Shown piece after piece: positions 16,613 to 24,565 of a DNA stretch of 64,000 nucleotides. Location of the stretch: assembly GCA_964462035.1 (NCBI GenBank), contig CAYXAP010000047.1, positions 8,539-72,538 on the forward strand. Reading direction: 5' to 3'. The notes under the pieces are model-generated. The model searched no databases and had not been told where the DNA came from. It saw nothing but the letters and a program-made list of their open reading frames with translations. Position 1 is the stretch's first letter. Each line of letters starts with the position of its first letter. Source of the DNA: UBA1660 sp964462035. Its GTDB lineage: Bacteria; Myxococcota_A; Polyangia; Polyangiales; Houyiibacteriaceae. Both the position numbers and the translations under genes were made by a program.

Positions 16613-18073
16613 ATGGAGTCGGGGGAAGTCACGGCCGCGGGAAGTGCCCAGACGGTCGAGTTCTACCGGCGCCTGCTCGACTTGAGCACTTGCGACGATC
16701 CTTCGCCACTGCTGGATGGTGCGCTTCGAGCGTTGGTGTCGGTGAGTGGTGCACGAGAGGCTTACGTCCATCTCCGGCAGGGGCGGTGGCGAGCCGCCTA
16801 CGGGGTGGGACCCGAGCGGGAGGCCGACATCCAACGGGTGATCTCCGAGGGCATCCTGGCGGAGGCGATCGAGAGCGGTGAGATCATCGTGACACCCTCG
16901 GCCGTCCTCGACCCGCGCTTCAAGGACTTGGAGAGCGTTCGAGAGAACGAGATCGAAGCGGTCGTCTGCGCGCCCCTGGGGCAGCTGGGCGCGGTCTACC
17001 TGCAGGGCGCCGAGCTCGTGGCGAAGAACGACACCCTCGTCGACCACGTCCAGTACTTCGTCCAGGTCGTCGGGCCAATGGCGCTCGCCCTGCTGGACGA
17101 GCAGAAGCGGCTCGAGGCCCGGGAAGGGAAAGGGCCGTTCCGCGAGTTCGTCTTCGCCAGCAAGACGATGGGCGACGTGATGGAGCGCGCCCGGCTCGCC
17201 GCGCCCTTGGAAGTCCAGGTCTTGCTGACCGGACCGACCGGCACGGGCAAGTCGCTGCTGGCCCGCTGTCTGCACCGTGCGAGCAAGCGGGCCGAGAAGC
17301 CCTTCCTCGAGATCAACTGTGCCGCCATTCCGGACAGCCTCTTGGAGAGTGAGCTCTTCGGTGCCGCAGCTGGCGCGCACTCGGCCGTCGCCGATCGCGA
17401 CGTGCCCGGAAAGGTCGCCGCCGCCGAGGGAGGCACGCTCTTCCTGGACGAGGTCGCCGACTTGACCCCGTCCGCCCAGGCCAAGCTCCTACAGTTCCTC
17501 CAGAACGGCACCTACTACCGACTCGGCGACCCGGTGCCCAGACAGGCCGACGTGCGCATCGTGGCCGCGACGAACCGCGACCTGGGCGAGGCCATCGGGA
17601 AGAGGCTCTTCCGCGACGATCTCTACTACCGCCTCAACGTCCTCGAGATCCGCCTGCCCTCGCTGAAGCAGCGGGAGGAGGACGTCCTCCCCGTCGCGCG
17701 CCACTTCCTGCGCGAAGTCTGTGCCCGCCACGGCTTCGCCGTGATGGCGCTCGACGGCGAAGCCCAGCATGCCCTCGTCGAGAAGGATTGGCCCGGCAAC
17801 GTTCGGGAGCTGAGCCATCGGATCGAGGCTGGTGTGCTGAACGCGCGACTCCAGGGCGAGACCTCCGTGACCATCGCTCACCTCTTTCCGGAGCGAGAAG
17901 GCGAAGAAGGGGTCGTGGGCTGGCGTGAAGCCACACGACGCTTCCAGCGGCGCCATCTCCTGGCCGTGCTGGAAGAGTGCGACTGGAGCGCGGGCGACGC
18001 CGCCAAGCGCCTCGGCCTGGCGCGGACCTACGTCTACAGCCTCATGGACTCGCACGGCATCGAACGCCGGTAG
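16613..18073 (+). CDS. GAF-AAA+-Fis regulator of the sigma54-activator family with a degenerate GAFTGA loop
   Basis: 486 aa from ATG 16613. Residues 20-175 resemble a GAF sensor domain. Residues 180-410 are the AAA+ domain: Walker A GPTGTGKS (207-214), LEINCAAIPDSLLESELFG, Walker B GGTLFLDE (273-280), then RLGDPVPRQADVRIVAATNR and FRDDLYYRLNVLEIRLPSL. The loop normally reading GAFTGA, which contacts sigma54, is GAHSAV (254-259). The C-terminus is a Fis-type helix-turn-helix (GDAAKRLGLARTYVYSLMDS). Apart from the loop the domain is intact, so ATP hydrolysis is likely, but classic sigma54 activation is doubtful. It is divergent from the kinase-ATPase gene, which may phosphorylate it. Confidence 0.92.
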   Translation: MESGEVTAAGSAQTVEFYRRLLDLSTCDDPSPLLDGALRALVSVSGAREAYVHLRQGRWRAAYGVGPEREADIQRVISEGILAEAIESGEIIVTPSAVLDPRFKDLESVRENEIEAVVCAPLGQLGAVYLQGAELVAKNDTLVDHVQYFVQVVGPMALALLDEQKRLEAREGKGPFREFVFASKTMGDVMERARLAAPLEVQVLLTGPTGTGKSLLARCLHRASKRAEKPFLEINCAAIPDSLLESELFGAAAGAHSAVADRDVPGKVAAAEGGTLFLDEVADLTPSAQAKLLQFLQNGTYYRLGDPVPRQADVRIVAATNRDLGEAIGKRLFRDDLYYRLNVLEIRLPSLKQREEDVLPVARHFLREVCARHGFAVMALDGEAQHALVEKDWPGNVRELSHRIEAGVLNARLQGETSVTIAHLFPEREGEEGVVGWREATRRFQRRHLLAVLEECDWSAGDAAKRLGLARTYVYSLMDSHGIERR

Positions 18074-18100
18074 TTGGACGAGCGAAAGGGAGCTGCGCCG

Positions 18101-18604
18101 TCAGCCGGCGCGAACGAACGCCAGTGACTGGGCCAGCTCCACTCGGTTCCCCACCCCCAGCGCCTGATAGATGTTGCGCACGTGCGTCCGGACCGTGTGG
18201 GACGAGAGGTCCAGGTGTCGCGCGATCTCCGCGATGGTCGATCCGTTGGCCGCGAGCTCCGCGATCTCCCGCTGCCGCACGGTCAGATGGTGTCCGGCGA
18301 GCCACGAGGGCGAGCGGCTGACTCGGATCATGTAGCGACGAGATCCAGCCGACTGCGGCGCATGCAGCACGCGGGCGCTGACCGCGACCGACTCGGCCAC
18401 GACGGCAAAGCGGCAGACCTCGGCCTTTGCCAGCGCCGCCTGCACGCGCTTGAGCACGGTGAGCGAGAGCGGCGTGTCGGGATGAGAGGTCCACGCGACG
18501 GCGCCGTGCTCGTCGACGATGTGCACCTCGATGTCTTGCGATGTTTCCACCGGGGGCCGTGGTTGGAAGCGAGAAGTGTGCCCAGGAGAGGCGACGGCTT
18601 TCAT
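18101..18604 (-). CDS. LuxR-type (GerE helix-turn-helix) transcriptional regulator
   Basis: 167 aa from ATG 18604. The C-terminal 60 residues are a GerE/LuxR helix-turn-helix: LTVRQREIAELAANGSTIAE, then IARHLDLSSHTVRTHVRNIY and QALGVGNRVELAQSL. The N-terminal 100 residues (EVHIVDEHGAVAWTSHPDTP, RFAVVAESVAVSARVL) form a small sensor-like alpha/beta region resembling a PAS-type fold, without a receiver-domain Asp pattern. It is therefore a single-component regulator rather than a standard response regulator. It converges with the sigma54-type regulator gene, 27 bp between the stops. The target is unknown. Confidence 0.88.
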   Translation of the reverse strand: MKAVASPGHTSRFQPRPPVETSQDIEVHIVDEHGAVAWTSHPDTPLSLTVLKRVQAALAKAEVCRFAVVAESVAVSARVLHAPQSAGSRRYMIRVSRSPSWLAGHHLTVRQREIAELAANGSTIAEIARHLDLSSHTVRTHVRNIYQALGVGNRVELAQSLAFVRAG

Positions 18605-18613
18605 CCTCGCCCG

Positions 18614-19235
18614 TCAGAACTTTCTGACAGGCAGCCGGTTGGGTGTCTGGGTCTTCGGGCACGTCACTCCTCGGGCCGGACGACGATCTCCACCACCGAC
18701 CGAGAACATCGGGTCTCGCGTCGTCACCCGGCGCCAGCGTCTTCGTTCGTCGTAGTGAATCCGCGTGGTGCACTCGTCGCTCGCCCCGACGCACACGACC
18801 GGGATGGCCGTGCCGGGTGAGCTCTCCCCGAACGTGACGTCGGTCCAGACGCGGTAGCCCGGGTACGCGGCCTGCAGCCGTGAGAGCTGGAGCGTGCCGC
18901 GGAGCCCGCGCCCGATCAGCTCGGGCTGTCGTGTCGCTTCACGAAGTCGGGGTGCGTGGCTCGAAGTCGACGACCCCTCCGCCGGCGTACTCCAGCAGGT
19001 CGGTGTGCGTGAGCCGGCCCTGCGCGTCGTAGCGGTACGCCTCCGCGCGCCCGTAGAAGTAGTTGTCCTCGCTGAAGCGCCGGACGCGCCCGGCAGCATC
19101 GAAGGTCCAGCTCTCGGCGGCTTCGCCCGCCTCTTCGGTCAGGGTCGAGTGCGAGCATCGCGACGCCTGCGCGCCGGCCGGACGGAGGCCCGTCAGCGAG
19201 AGCAAGAGCGCGAGCGTCGGCAGTCGCCATCCCAT
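18614..19235 (-). pseudogene. Secreted YD-repeat-like protein gene with an apparent frameshift
   Basis: From ATG 19235 the frame gives MGWRLPTLALLLSLTGLRPA (signal peptide, AQA cleavage), then ESWTFDAAGRVRRFSEDNYF and YRYDAQGRLTHTDL, a YD/RHS-like repeat pattern. It reaches TGA at 18939 after FEPRTPTS. One frame over, reading continues with REATRQPELIGRGL, LQAAYPGYRVWTDVTFGE, IPVVCVGASDECTTRIHYDE down to a stop at 18614. The second part has protein-like composition and the same strand bias, so a one-base indel near 18940 is the simplest explanation. Alternatively the gene ends at 18939 (98 aa) and the rest is decayed. Confidence 0.5.
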
Positions 19236-19449
19236 CGACGAGTCACAACCGTAGCGCCACCGCTTCCCATTCCTCAGCGGTGAAGAGGGTTCGTGTGGTC
19301 GAAGCACCACGCTCCCCGACGCTCGACCCGTCGAGTGTGTGCCACGTAGTGCCTACACACACCCACATCGGCGTCCGATGGCTCGACGTTCGATGCGATC
19401 CGAGCAAGCGCCCTGGCTCGGCACACGTCTTGAAGAGGCTCGATGCCAA

Positions 19450-19454
19450 AGGAG
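19450..19454 (+). promoter_or_regulatory. Ribosome-binding site deciding the start at 19463
   Basis: AGGAG (within AAAGGAGA) lies 8 bases before ATG 19463. It fixes this ATG as the start over the in-frame upstream ATG at 19280, which lacks a signal peptide. Confidence 0.7.
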
Positions 19455-19462
19455 ACATCCTC

Positions 19463-20098
19463 ATGCATCGCTTGCTCTTCATCTTCCTGGTCGTTCTCAC
19501 CCCCACGCTGGCGTTCGCCCAGCCACAGCTCGCCGAAGCCGAAGCCGAAGCCGAAGCCGAGGTCGAACCCGACTTCGACGTGGACGCGGAGGCCGACACC
19601 GTCGAACCCACCACTGGACTCGGCGGGGCGATCGTCGGCGGTGGCACCGCGACCGCGCTGATGCTCGGCGCGACCGCCGTGACCGCACACGCCCTGCTCG
19701 ACGACTGTGAGGGCCTCGGTGACATCCTCCAGTGCTCCTTCGACGCGGCCACCGCCATCATCAGTCTCGGCGCTTACGCCTACGCGCCCGCCATCGCGCT
19801 CGGCACCTGGGGCGGTGGGCAGATGGCCGGCGGCCTCGGCCGCTACGACCTCACGTTGCTCGGCGCGTCGATCGGCACGGGCACCGGCTTCGGTCTCCTC
19901 GCGCTCTGTGCGCTCTCGGACTCGGATGCGCTCTTCACGGCCGGGATGGCGCTCGTGCCATTGCTCCAGCTCACGGGAGCAGTCGTGGCGTACGAGCTCT
20001 CTGCGCGCGCCGAAGCGAGCCACGCCGACCGTCGCGTGGGCCCCGTCTTCTCGGCGGACCGGAACGGTGCCGTGGTCGGCATCGCGGGTCTGTTCTAG
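19463..20098 (+). CDS. Exported membrane-associated protein with an Ala-Glu repeat
   Basis: 211 aa from ATG 19463, preceded by a good AGGAG. MHRLLFIFLVVLTPTLAFAQ is a signal peptide with AFA cleavage. It is followed by an acidic (AE)n tract and PDFDVDAEAD. The remainder has long Gly/Ala/Leu-rich segments (GGAIVGGGTATALMLGATAV, LGASIGTGTGFGLLALCAL, ALFTAGMALVPLLQLTGAVV) that look like membrane helices or porin-like glycine-rich spans; the mature chain ends GIAGLF, and a terminal Phe is typical of outer-membrane barrels. The function is unknown. Confidence 0.65.
   Translation: MHRLLFIFLVVLTPTLAFAQPQLAEAEAEAEAEVEPDFDVDAEADTVEPTTGLGGAIVGGGTATALMLGATAVTAHALLDDCEGLGDILQCSFDAATAIISLGAYAYAPAIALGTWGGGQMAGGLGRYDLTLLGASIGTGTGFGLLALCALSDSDALFTAGMALVPLLQLTGAVVAYELSARAEASHADRRVGPVFSADRNGAVVGIAGLF
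19532..19561 (+). repeat. Tandem GCCGAA hexanucleotide repeat
   Basis: Four perfect GCCGAA units (19532-19555) and a fifth GCCGAG unit encode alternating Ala-Glu immediately after the signal peptide of the 19463 gene. The repeat is in frame, so unit gain or loss would change linker length without shifting the frame. Confidence 0.9.
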
Positions 20099-20201
20099 CG
20101 TCGGCCGGACGGGTGCCGCCCACCGCGGTGGTGCCCGTCGGCGCCGAGTCCCTGAACTGGGCCTCGTTCCCACGCCACACCCCGTCGAGTATTCTCCGCG
20201 G

Positions 20202-20828
20202 ATGCGCATCACTGCCCTCGCATCGACCGTTCTCTTCGTTCTGTTGGGACTCGCCTGTGGCTCCTCCGAGCCAGAGTCCGCGGATGACACCGCCGCCGCC
20301 GAGAGCGGCGACGAAGCGCCGCTCGAGTCCGAGCCCGTCGTCGAAGAGACCGAGCCGGCGCCGGAGCTCGCGCAGGGTGGTCACCACCCCGACACCCGCT
20401 GGCCCGAAGAGGTCCGGGACGACGCGCGCTTCCACCTCATCCTCCACCCGATCGACATGAACGCGGACAACGTCGACCCGGACGCCGTCGAGGGCATCAA
20501 CCAGTTCTTCATCGATCACATCCACGCCGAGGCCCCCGAGGTTCATGTCGCGCCGCCCGGAACCGAGGTCCCCGAGGGGTTGCTCGGCTACGTCCTCGAG
20601 CCGGCGATCGAGGTCATCGAGGAGCGGGAGGACCGCTGTCACGTCGAGGTGCAGCTGATCCTCATGACCCACGACGAGGATCTTCGAGCGGACATCCCGA
20701 CCTCGGCCGCCGCGATGGAAGGCGAGGGCCACCACCGCCAGCGCCACGCGGTCCAGGGCGCCTTCGCGGGCGGGCTGCACCTGCTCCGCCAGGCCCTCGA
20801 GGCCGCCGCCCGCCGCGACGAGATCTGA
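20202..20828 (+). CDS. Lipoprotein of unknown function
   Basis: 208 aa from ATG 20202. MRITALASTVLFVLLGLACG is a lipoprotein signal with Cys19, followed by an acidic Glu/Pro linker to about residue 65. The mature domain has FHLILHPIDMNADNVDPDAV, EGINQFFIDHIHAEAP, a strand block with CHVEVQLILMTHDEDLRADI and a C-terminal helix GAFAGGLHLLRQALEAAARR. The strand 'CHVEVQLIL.T' next to a His-rich helix is distinctive, but I cannot name a family. It converges with the SPFH-like gene at 20843. Confidence 0.7.
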   Translation: MRITALASTVLFVLLGLACGSSEPESADDTAAAESGDEAPLESEPVVEETEPAPELAQGGHHPDTRWPEEVRDDARFHLILHPIDMNADNVDPDAVEGINQFFIDHIHAEAPEVHVAPPGTEVPEGLLGYVLEPAIEVIEEREDRCHVEVQLILMTHDEDLRADIPTSAAAMEGEGHHRQRHAVQGAFAGGLHLLRQALEAAARRDEI

Positions 20829-20842
20829 TCGCTCGGCCGGCG

Positions 20843-21400
20843 CTACTTCAGCAGCCGGATGCGCCCGATGTCGCGCACCACCACGCCGACATCCTCTTCC
20901 ATGCACGAGGTGCAGGCGACGATGCCGCTGATGATGGCGTGCGCCTTCGCGCGGCCGTGGAGCTGAGCGAGCACCTCGCTCACGCACTCCATGATCCGGT
21001 CAGGGAGCCAGACGTCGAGTGCGTCGGCGTCCACGCCGGCGGTGACCATCGCGGTGACCAGTCGGACCGGATCGGTCACCTCGACGTCGGCCTCACCGGT
21101 GACGCCGCGGACCCCGTCGAGCGGGACCGGTCCGCCGAAGCGCATGCCCTCGAAGCGACCGATGAACACCCGGTACACGTGGGCCCCGGCGTAGTCGGCC
21201 GGGTTTCGGGATTCGGGGGTCAGCACGCCGGCCACCTCGCCTCCGCGAATGAGCACGGCGACGTGCTCTGCCGGAACGGTGACGCGTTCGCCCGCCCGAA
21301 GCGGACCCGAACGCTCGACGAGCGCGGGTTCGACCTCCACGGGGGGAGGATCGTGCGAAATCGTCGTGGGCACCAGGGGCGGAATCGAAGGCAGTCCCAT
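20843..21400 (-). CDS. SPFH/band-7-like domain protein
   Basis: 185 aa from ATG 21400. After a Pro-rich lead (PSIPPLVPTTISHDPPPVEV) the segment ERVTVPAEHVAVLIRGGEVA is followed by GAHVYRVFIGRFEGMRFGGP, then DVEVTDPVRLVTAMVTAGVD and a helix MECVSEVLAQLHGRAKAHAI. The pattern (v.v...h.avlirgG, Y.V.i.rF.g.rFG.P.pl, a v.dP..l) resembles SPFH-domain proteins of the YdjI type, which scaffold membranes or virion-like cores. There is no membrane anchor. Three Cys lie near the C-terminus (CVS, CTSCMEED). The fold call is moderately sure; the role is unknown. Confidence 0.6.
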   Translation of the reverse strand: MGLPSIPPLVPTTISHDPPPVEVEPALVERSGPLRAGERVTVPAEHVAVLIRGGEVAGVLTPESRNPADYAGAHVYRVFIGRFEGMRFGGPVPLDGVRGVTGEADVEVTDPVRLVTAMVTAGVDADALDVWLPDRIMECVSEVLAQLHGRAKAHAIISGIVACTSCMEEDVGVVVRDIGRIRLLK

Positions 21401-21447
21401 GGGCCTTCTTACGACGAGCCATTGGCGATCTTCCCGTGGCGCGGCTC

Positions 21448-22302
21448 TCACAGCAGGGCGCCGACCGCGTCGGAGAGCTGACCTGGGGACCCGATCGACT
21501 GGTGCGCCTCGGTGCCGCCGGCTTCGGCGATCCGATCGAGGCGCGTCACCGCGTCCTCGCTGCCGGGCAGGCCCATGACGCTGGTGCGGATGCCGAGCTC
21601 GGAGTGCCAACGTTCGGCCAGGCGCTCCACCTCTTCGATGTCCGTGTCGCAGTTGGGCTCGCCGTCGGTCAGGAGCATGACCTCGATGCGTCGGTCGGTG
21701 AGCCCGAGCATGTCCGCGCGCGTCAGTGCCGAGTCCGCGGCTTCGAACGCGGCTTGAATGGGAGTCGAGCCCGCCGGCCCGTTCACCGGTGCCCGGTCGA
21801 TCCAGGCGTCGATGAAGGCCTCGGCGTTCATGAAGTCGAGCTGGGCCTCCGAGTCGATGGGCGGCACTCCGCAAGAGGTCTGCAGTGGGAAGAGGAGGGC
21901 GCCCACGGTCACACGCTCCCGGTGCGGCCAGATGGCGTCGAGCATCGCGGTGCTCGCGGCGGTCCAGCGCGTGGACCACTCCATGAAACCGCCCGCGTCG
22001 GCGGCGCCCGCGTCGTCCATCCCGCCGTCCATCGGCTCGTCGAGGCTCCACGGCCCGCTCATGCTGCCGGACTTGTCGAAGACCACGAGGAGCACGACCT
22101 CTTCGCCCGCTCCATCACTCATCCCTCCGTCCGTCGGTTCGGGCGGCTCGTACTCGAACATCGGATCGACGGTGCGTAGCTCGGGTCCCGCGTCGCGCGG
22201 CCCAGCGTCGCCGGGTGCCGAGGCGTCCACGCTCGCGTCCGGCTCGACCACGCTGGCGCTCGAGCATCCGAGCGTGAGAAGCAGAACGAGCAGCGGTCGC
22301 AT
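21448..22302 (-). CDS. VWA-domain lipoprotein
   Basis: 284 aa from ATG 22302. MRPLLVLLLTLGCSSAS is a lipoprotein signal; an Asp/Ala/Gly-rich linker follows to about residue 65. EEVVLLVVFDKSGSMSG carries the MIDAS motif DxSGSMS at the start of a von Willebrand A domain. The domain continues with TAASTAMLDAIWPHRERVTV, GSTPIQAAFEAAD (the MIDAS Thr), and IEVMLLTDGEPNCDTDIEEV. Such domains bind metal and protein ligands. Calx-type or pilus-adhesin roles are possible, but nothing nearby identifies the ligand. It is followed on the same strand by the SPFH-like gene. Confidence 0.88.
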   Translation of the reverse strand: MRPLLVLLLTLGCSSASVVEPDASVDASAPGDAGPRDAGPELRTVDPMFEYEPPEPTDGGMSDGAGEEVVLLVVFDKSGSMSGPWSLDEPMDGGMDDAGAADAGGFMEWSTRWTAASTAMLDAIWPHRERVTVGALLFPLQTSCGVPPIDSEAQLDFMNAEAFIDAWIDRAPVNGPAGSTPIQAAFEAADSALTRADMLGLTDRRIEVMLLTDGEPNCDTDIEEVERLAERWHSELGIRTSVMGLPGSEDAVTRLDRIAEAGGTEAHQSIGSPGQLSDAVGALL

Positions 22303-22377
22303 GGGCACAGCGTAGCCTGTGCCTGCGCGGGGGCCCTAACGCCCCGCGCGCGAGTCGGTGGTCGGCTCAGGGACGGC

Positions 22378-24420
22378 TCAGAACGGGTTCACGCACATCG
22401 CCGACGAGAGGCACACGCCCAGGTCGCAGATGTCGCTCTGGCACTCGGCCTGGTACTCGCAGTCGGCCCCATCGGGCTTCAGCGCGTCGCAGGTGTCGGT
22501 GATGGTCGAGCACCAGGACCCGGCCACGCAGGGCTCTTCCACACGATCGCACGCGGACCCGACCGGCAGTCGCGGCAGGCAGGTGAACGACCGATCGCCG
22601 CCGGTCTCGCAGTAGAGGTCCTCGAGGCACTCGTCGAAGCGATTGCAGCTCTCGCCTTCCCCGAGTCGCGGGGCACAGTCGAACTCGCACCAGAGCCCGG
22701 TCGCGCACTCCTGGCTGCTGTCGCAGTCCTCGCCTTCGCCCTTCGGGGGGATGCAGATCTCGTCGCGCTGGTCGCACACCAGCGGGTCGGGGCAGGGGTC
22801 GGCGCCCGAGAACGGGTCGCACTCCTGGCCGACGGCACCGGCCACGCAGGTCCCGCCCTCGCAGTACGTGCCGTCGACACAGCCGGCCTCGCCGCAGGGC
22901 TCGCCTTCGGCTCCCTGGGCCAAGCACCGGGAGACGCCGTCATCGCCCGCGAGGCACTGGCTCCCGACCGCACAGACCTGGATCCCCGGGACCAGCGAAG
23001 GCGTGCATTCCTCGCCACGCTCGAAGCGGGGTCGGCACACGATGCCGCCCACCAGATCGCACCAGCTCTCGTCGTCGCACACACGGAAGAGCGCGCACTG
23101 CTCACCGGCCGAGGCTGGCTCGCAGGTGAGGTCCGGGAGTCGGCAGCGACCATCCTGACAGAGGAAGGGGAGCTTGCAGCTCTGGATCCCCTCGCAGGCT
23201 TCGCCGGGATCGGCGAGCTCCGCGCACACGCCATCGGCGCAGTAGGCCGCGAAGCCGCAGTCGTTGGAGAAGCTGCGGCACGGGTCACCGATGGCCGCGG
23301 GCGACGCACACTGGTCGTCGCCGTTGCACAGCCCCGAGACACACTCCTCGTCGCGCTGGCACGAGGACCCGTCGGGCTGCGGGGCACCGCAGCTGTCGGA
23401 GCTCCACAGACACACCTCGCCATCGCCGCAGTCCGCGTCGTCGGAGCAGGAGCCATCCGCCGGCCCACCGCAGACCCCGCGCGCGCAGTCGCCACCGATG
23501 CAGTCCGCGTCCTCTTCGCAGAAGCCGCCGTCGGGCGAGCCGCAGAGTCCGTCGTTGCAACCGAACGATCGGCACTGCCGCGAATCCGTGCACGCCGTGC
23601 CCGCGGCGAGCTGCTCGGCGCAGGTGCCATCGTCGCAGTAGTTCCCGGCGCGGCATCGCTCCACGCAGGGGTCGCCCACGTTCCCGCCGGAGTCGCAGAG
23701 TCCGAGCCCGGCGGTCGGCGACATGTCGTGGTCGCAGTAGCCGGATGCGCACTGGATGTCGCCCGTGCACTCGGCGCCATCGGCCCGACCCGCCGTGCAC
23801 ACGCGCGGTCCGGCCGCGCCTCCGCCGTCGCAGTGGAGGCCTTCCTGGCAGTCACGCCGTGCGCCGAAGCAGGGCTCGCCCACCGCCGCTCGTGGGGTGC
23901 ACACATTGCAGATCGACTGGAAGCGGTCCGAATCGAGGCCGCCCTGGTGGCAGTAGAGCTCGTCGTCGCAGTCGTCGTCGCGGTTGCACCGATCGCCGAG
24001 CGCACCCATCGGCGTCGGCCCGTCGCCGTCTTCGTCGTCGTCGAAGTCGAAGAGCGCGATGCACGGCACGTCCTCGCCGCCATAGTCCCCGCAGGCCACG
24101 CCCTCGAGGTAGGCGATGCACGCCTCCGCCTCTTCCCGCGTGATGTCGATGGCTCGTCGCTGAACGGTGAAGTCGTCCTCGGTGATCTCCACCAGCTCGC
24201 AGCCGATGGAGAAGTCGACGATGTTCTTGCACTCGTTCCGGTTCCGGTAGGCGATGGGGAACCCGAGCAGGTCCGGGCAGCGATCCAGCAGATCGCAGAA
24301 GGCGTCCACGGTGTCCGCGTAGGGCCCGTCCGCCAGGCTCGGTCCGCCGCCCCCACCATCGTCCCCACAGCCCATCCCCGCGAGGACGGCCAAGCTCAAC
24401 AAGCCGAATCGAAGCCTCAT
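22378..24420 (-). CDS. Large Cys-rich lipoprotein with Dickkopf-like repeats
   Basis: 680 aa from ATG 24420. MRLRFGLLSLAVLAGMGCGDD is a lipoprotein signal. Residues 30-140 form a globular Cys-containing part (TVDAFCDLLDRCPDLLGFPI). From about 145 the chain is a long series of short units such as GDRCNRDDDCDDELYCHQGG, GEPCFGARRDCQEGLHC, GDPCVERCRAGNYCDDGTC and GEECTPSLVPG. The repeated pattern G-x-x-C-x(5-8)-C-x(3-6)-C (G.pC....C..gl.C) is like the Dickkopf N-terminal Cys-rich module and is frequent in myxobacterial secreted proteins. I count roughly a dozen or more units. An adhesive or binding surface is likely; no enzymatic motif is visible. The C-terminus is MCVNPF. Confidence 0.8.
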   Translation of the reverse strand: MRLRFGLLSLAVLAGMGCGDDGGGGGPSLADGPYADTVDAFCDLLDRCPDLLGFPIAYRNRNECKNIVDFSIGCELVEITEDDFTVQRRAIDITREEAEACIAYLEGVACGDYGGEDVPCIALFDFDDDEDGDGPTPMGALGDRCNRDDDCDDELYCHQGGLDSDRFQSICNVCTPRAAVGEPCFGARRDCQEGLHCDGGGAAGPRVCTAGRADGAECTGDIQCASGYCDHDMSPTAGLGLCDSGGNVGDPCVERCRAGNYCDDGTCAEQLAAGTACTDSRQCRSFGCNDGLCGSPDGGFCEEDADCIGGDCARGVCGGPADGSCSDDADCGDGEVCLWSSDSCGAPQPDGSSCQRDEECVSGLCNGDDQCASPAAIGDPCRSFSNDCGFAAYCADGVCAELADPGEACEGIQSCKLPFLCQDGRCRLPDLTCEPASAGEQCALFRVCDDESWCDLVGGIVCRPRFERGEECTPSLVPGIQVCAVGSQCLAGDDGVSRCLAQGAEGEPCGEAGCVDGTYCEGGTCVAGAVGQECDPFSGADPCPDPLVCDQRDEICIPPKGEGEDCDSSQECATGLWCEFDCAPRLGEGESCNRFDECLEDLYCETGGDRSFTCLPRLPVGSACDRVEEPCVAGSWCSTITDTCDALKPDGADCEYQAECQSDICDLGVCLSSAMCVNPF

Positions 24421-24565
24421 GACACCCCCAATGCCCCCGACAGCGTAATCCAGCCGGGGCTACGGTGGGGAGGACGACCCCGGAGCGAGAAGCTTCATCG
24501 CATGGGCGGGCGCCGCGGATCTCGTCTATCCTCGAGGGGTACCTCGGGGAGCGGTGGGTGTACCG

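Noticed and set aside
19335..19360. GTGTGT and ACACAC inverted arms upstream of the 19463 gene
   Set aside because: Short, low-complexity arms with a long loop; no support as a riboswitch or operator.
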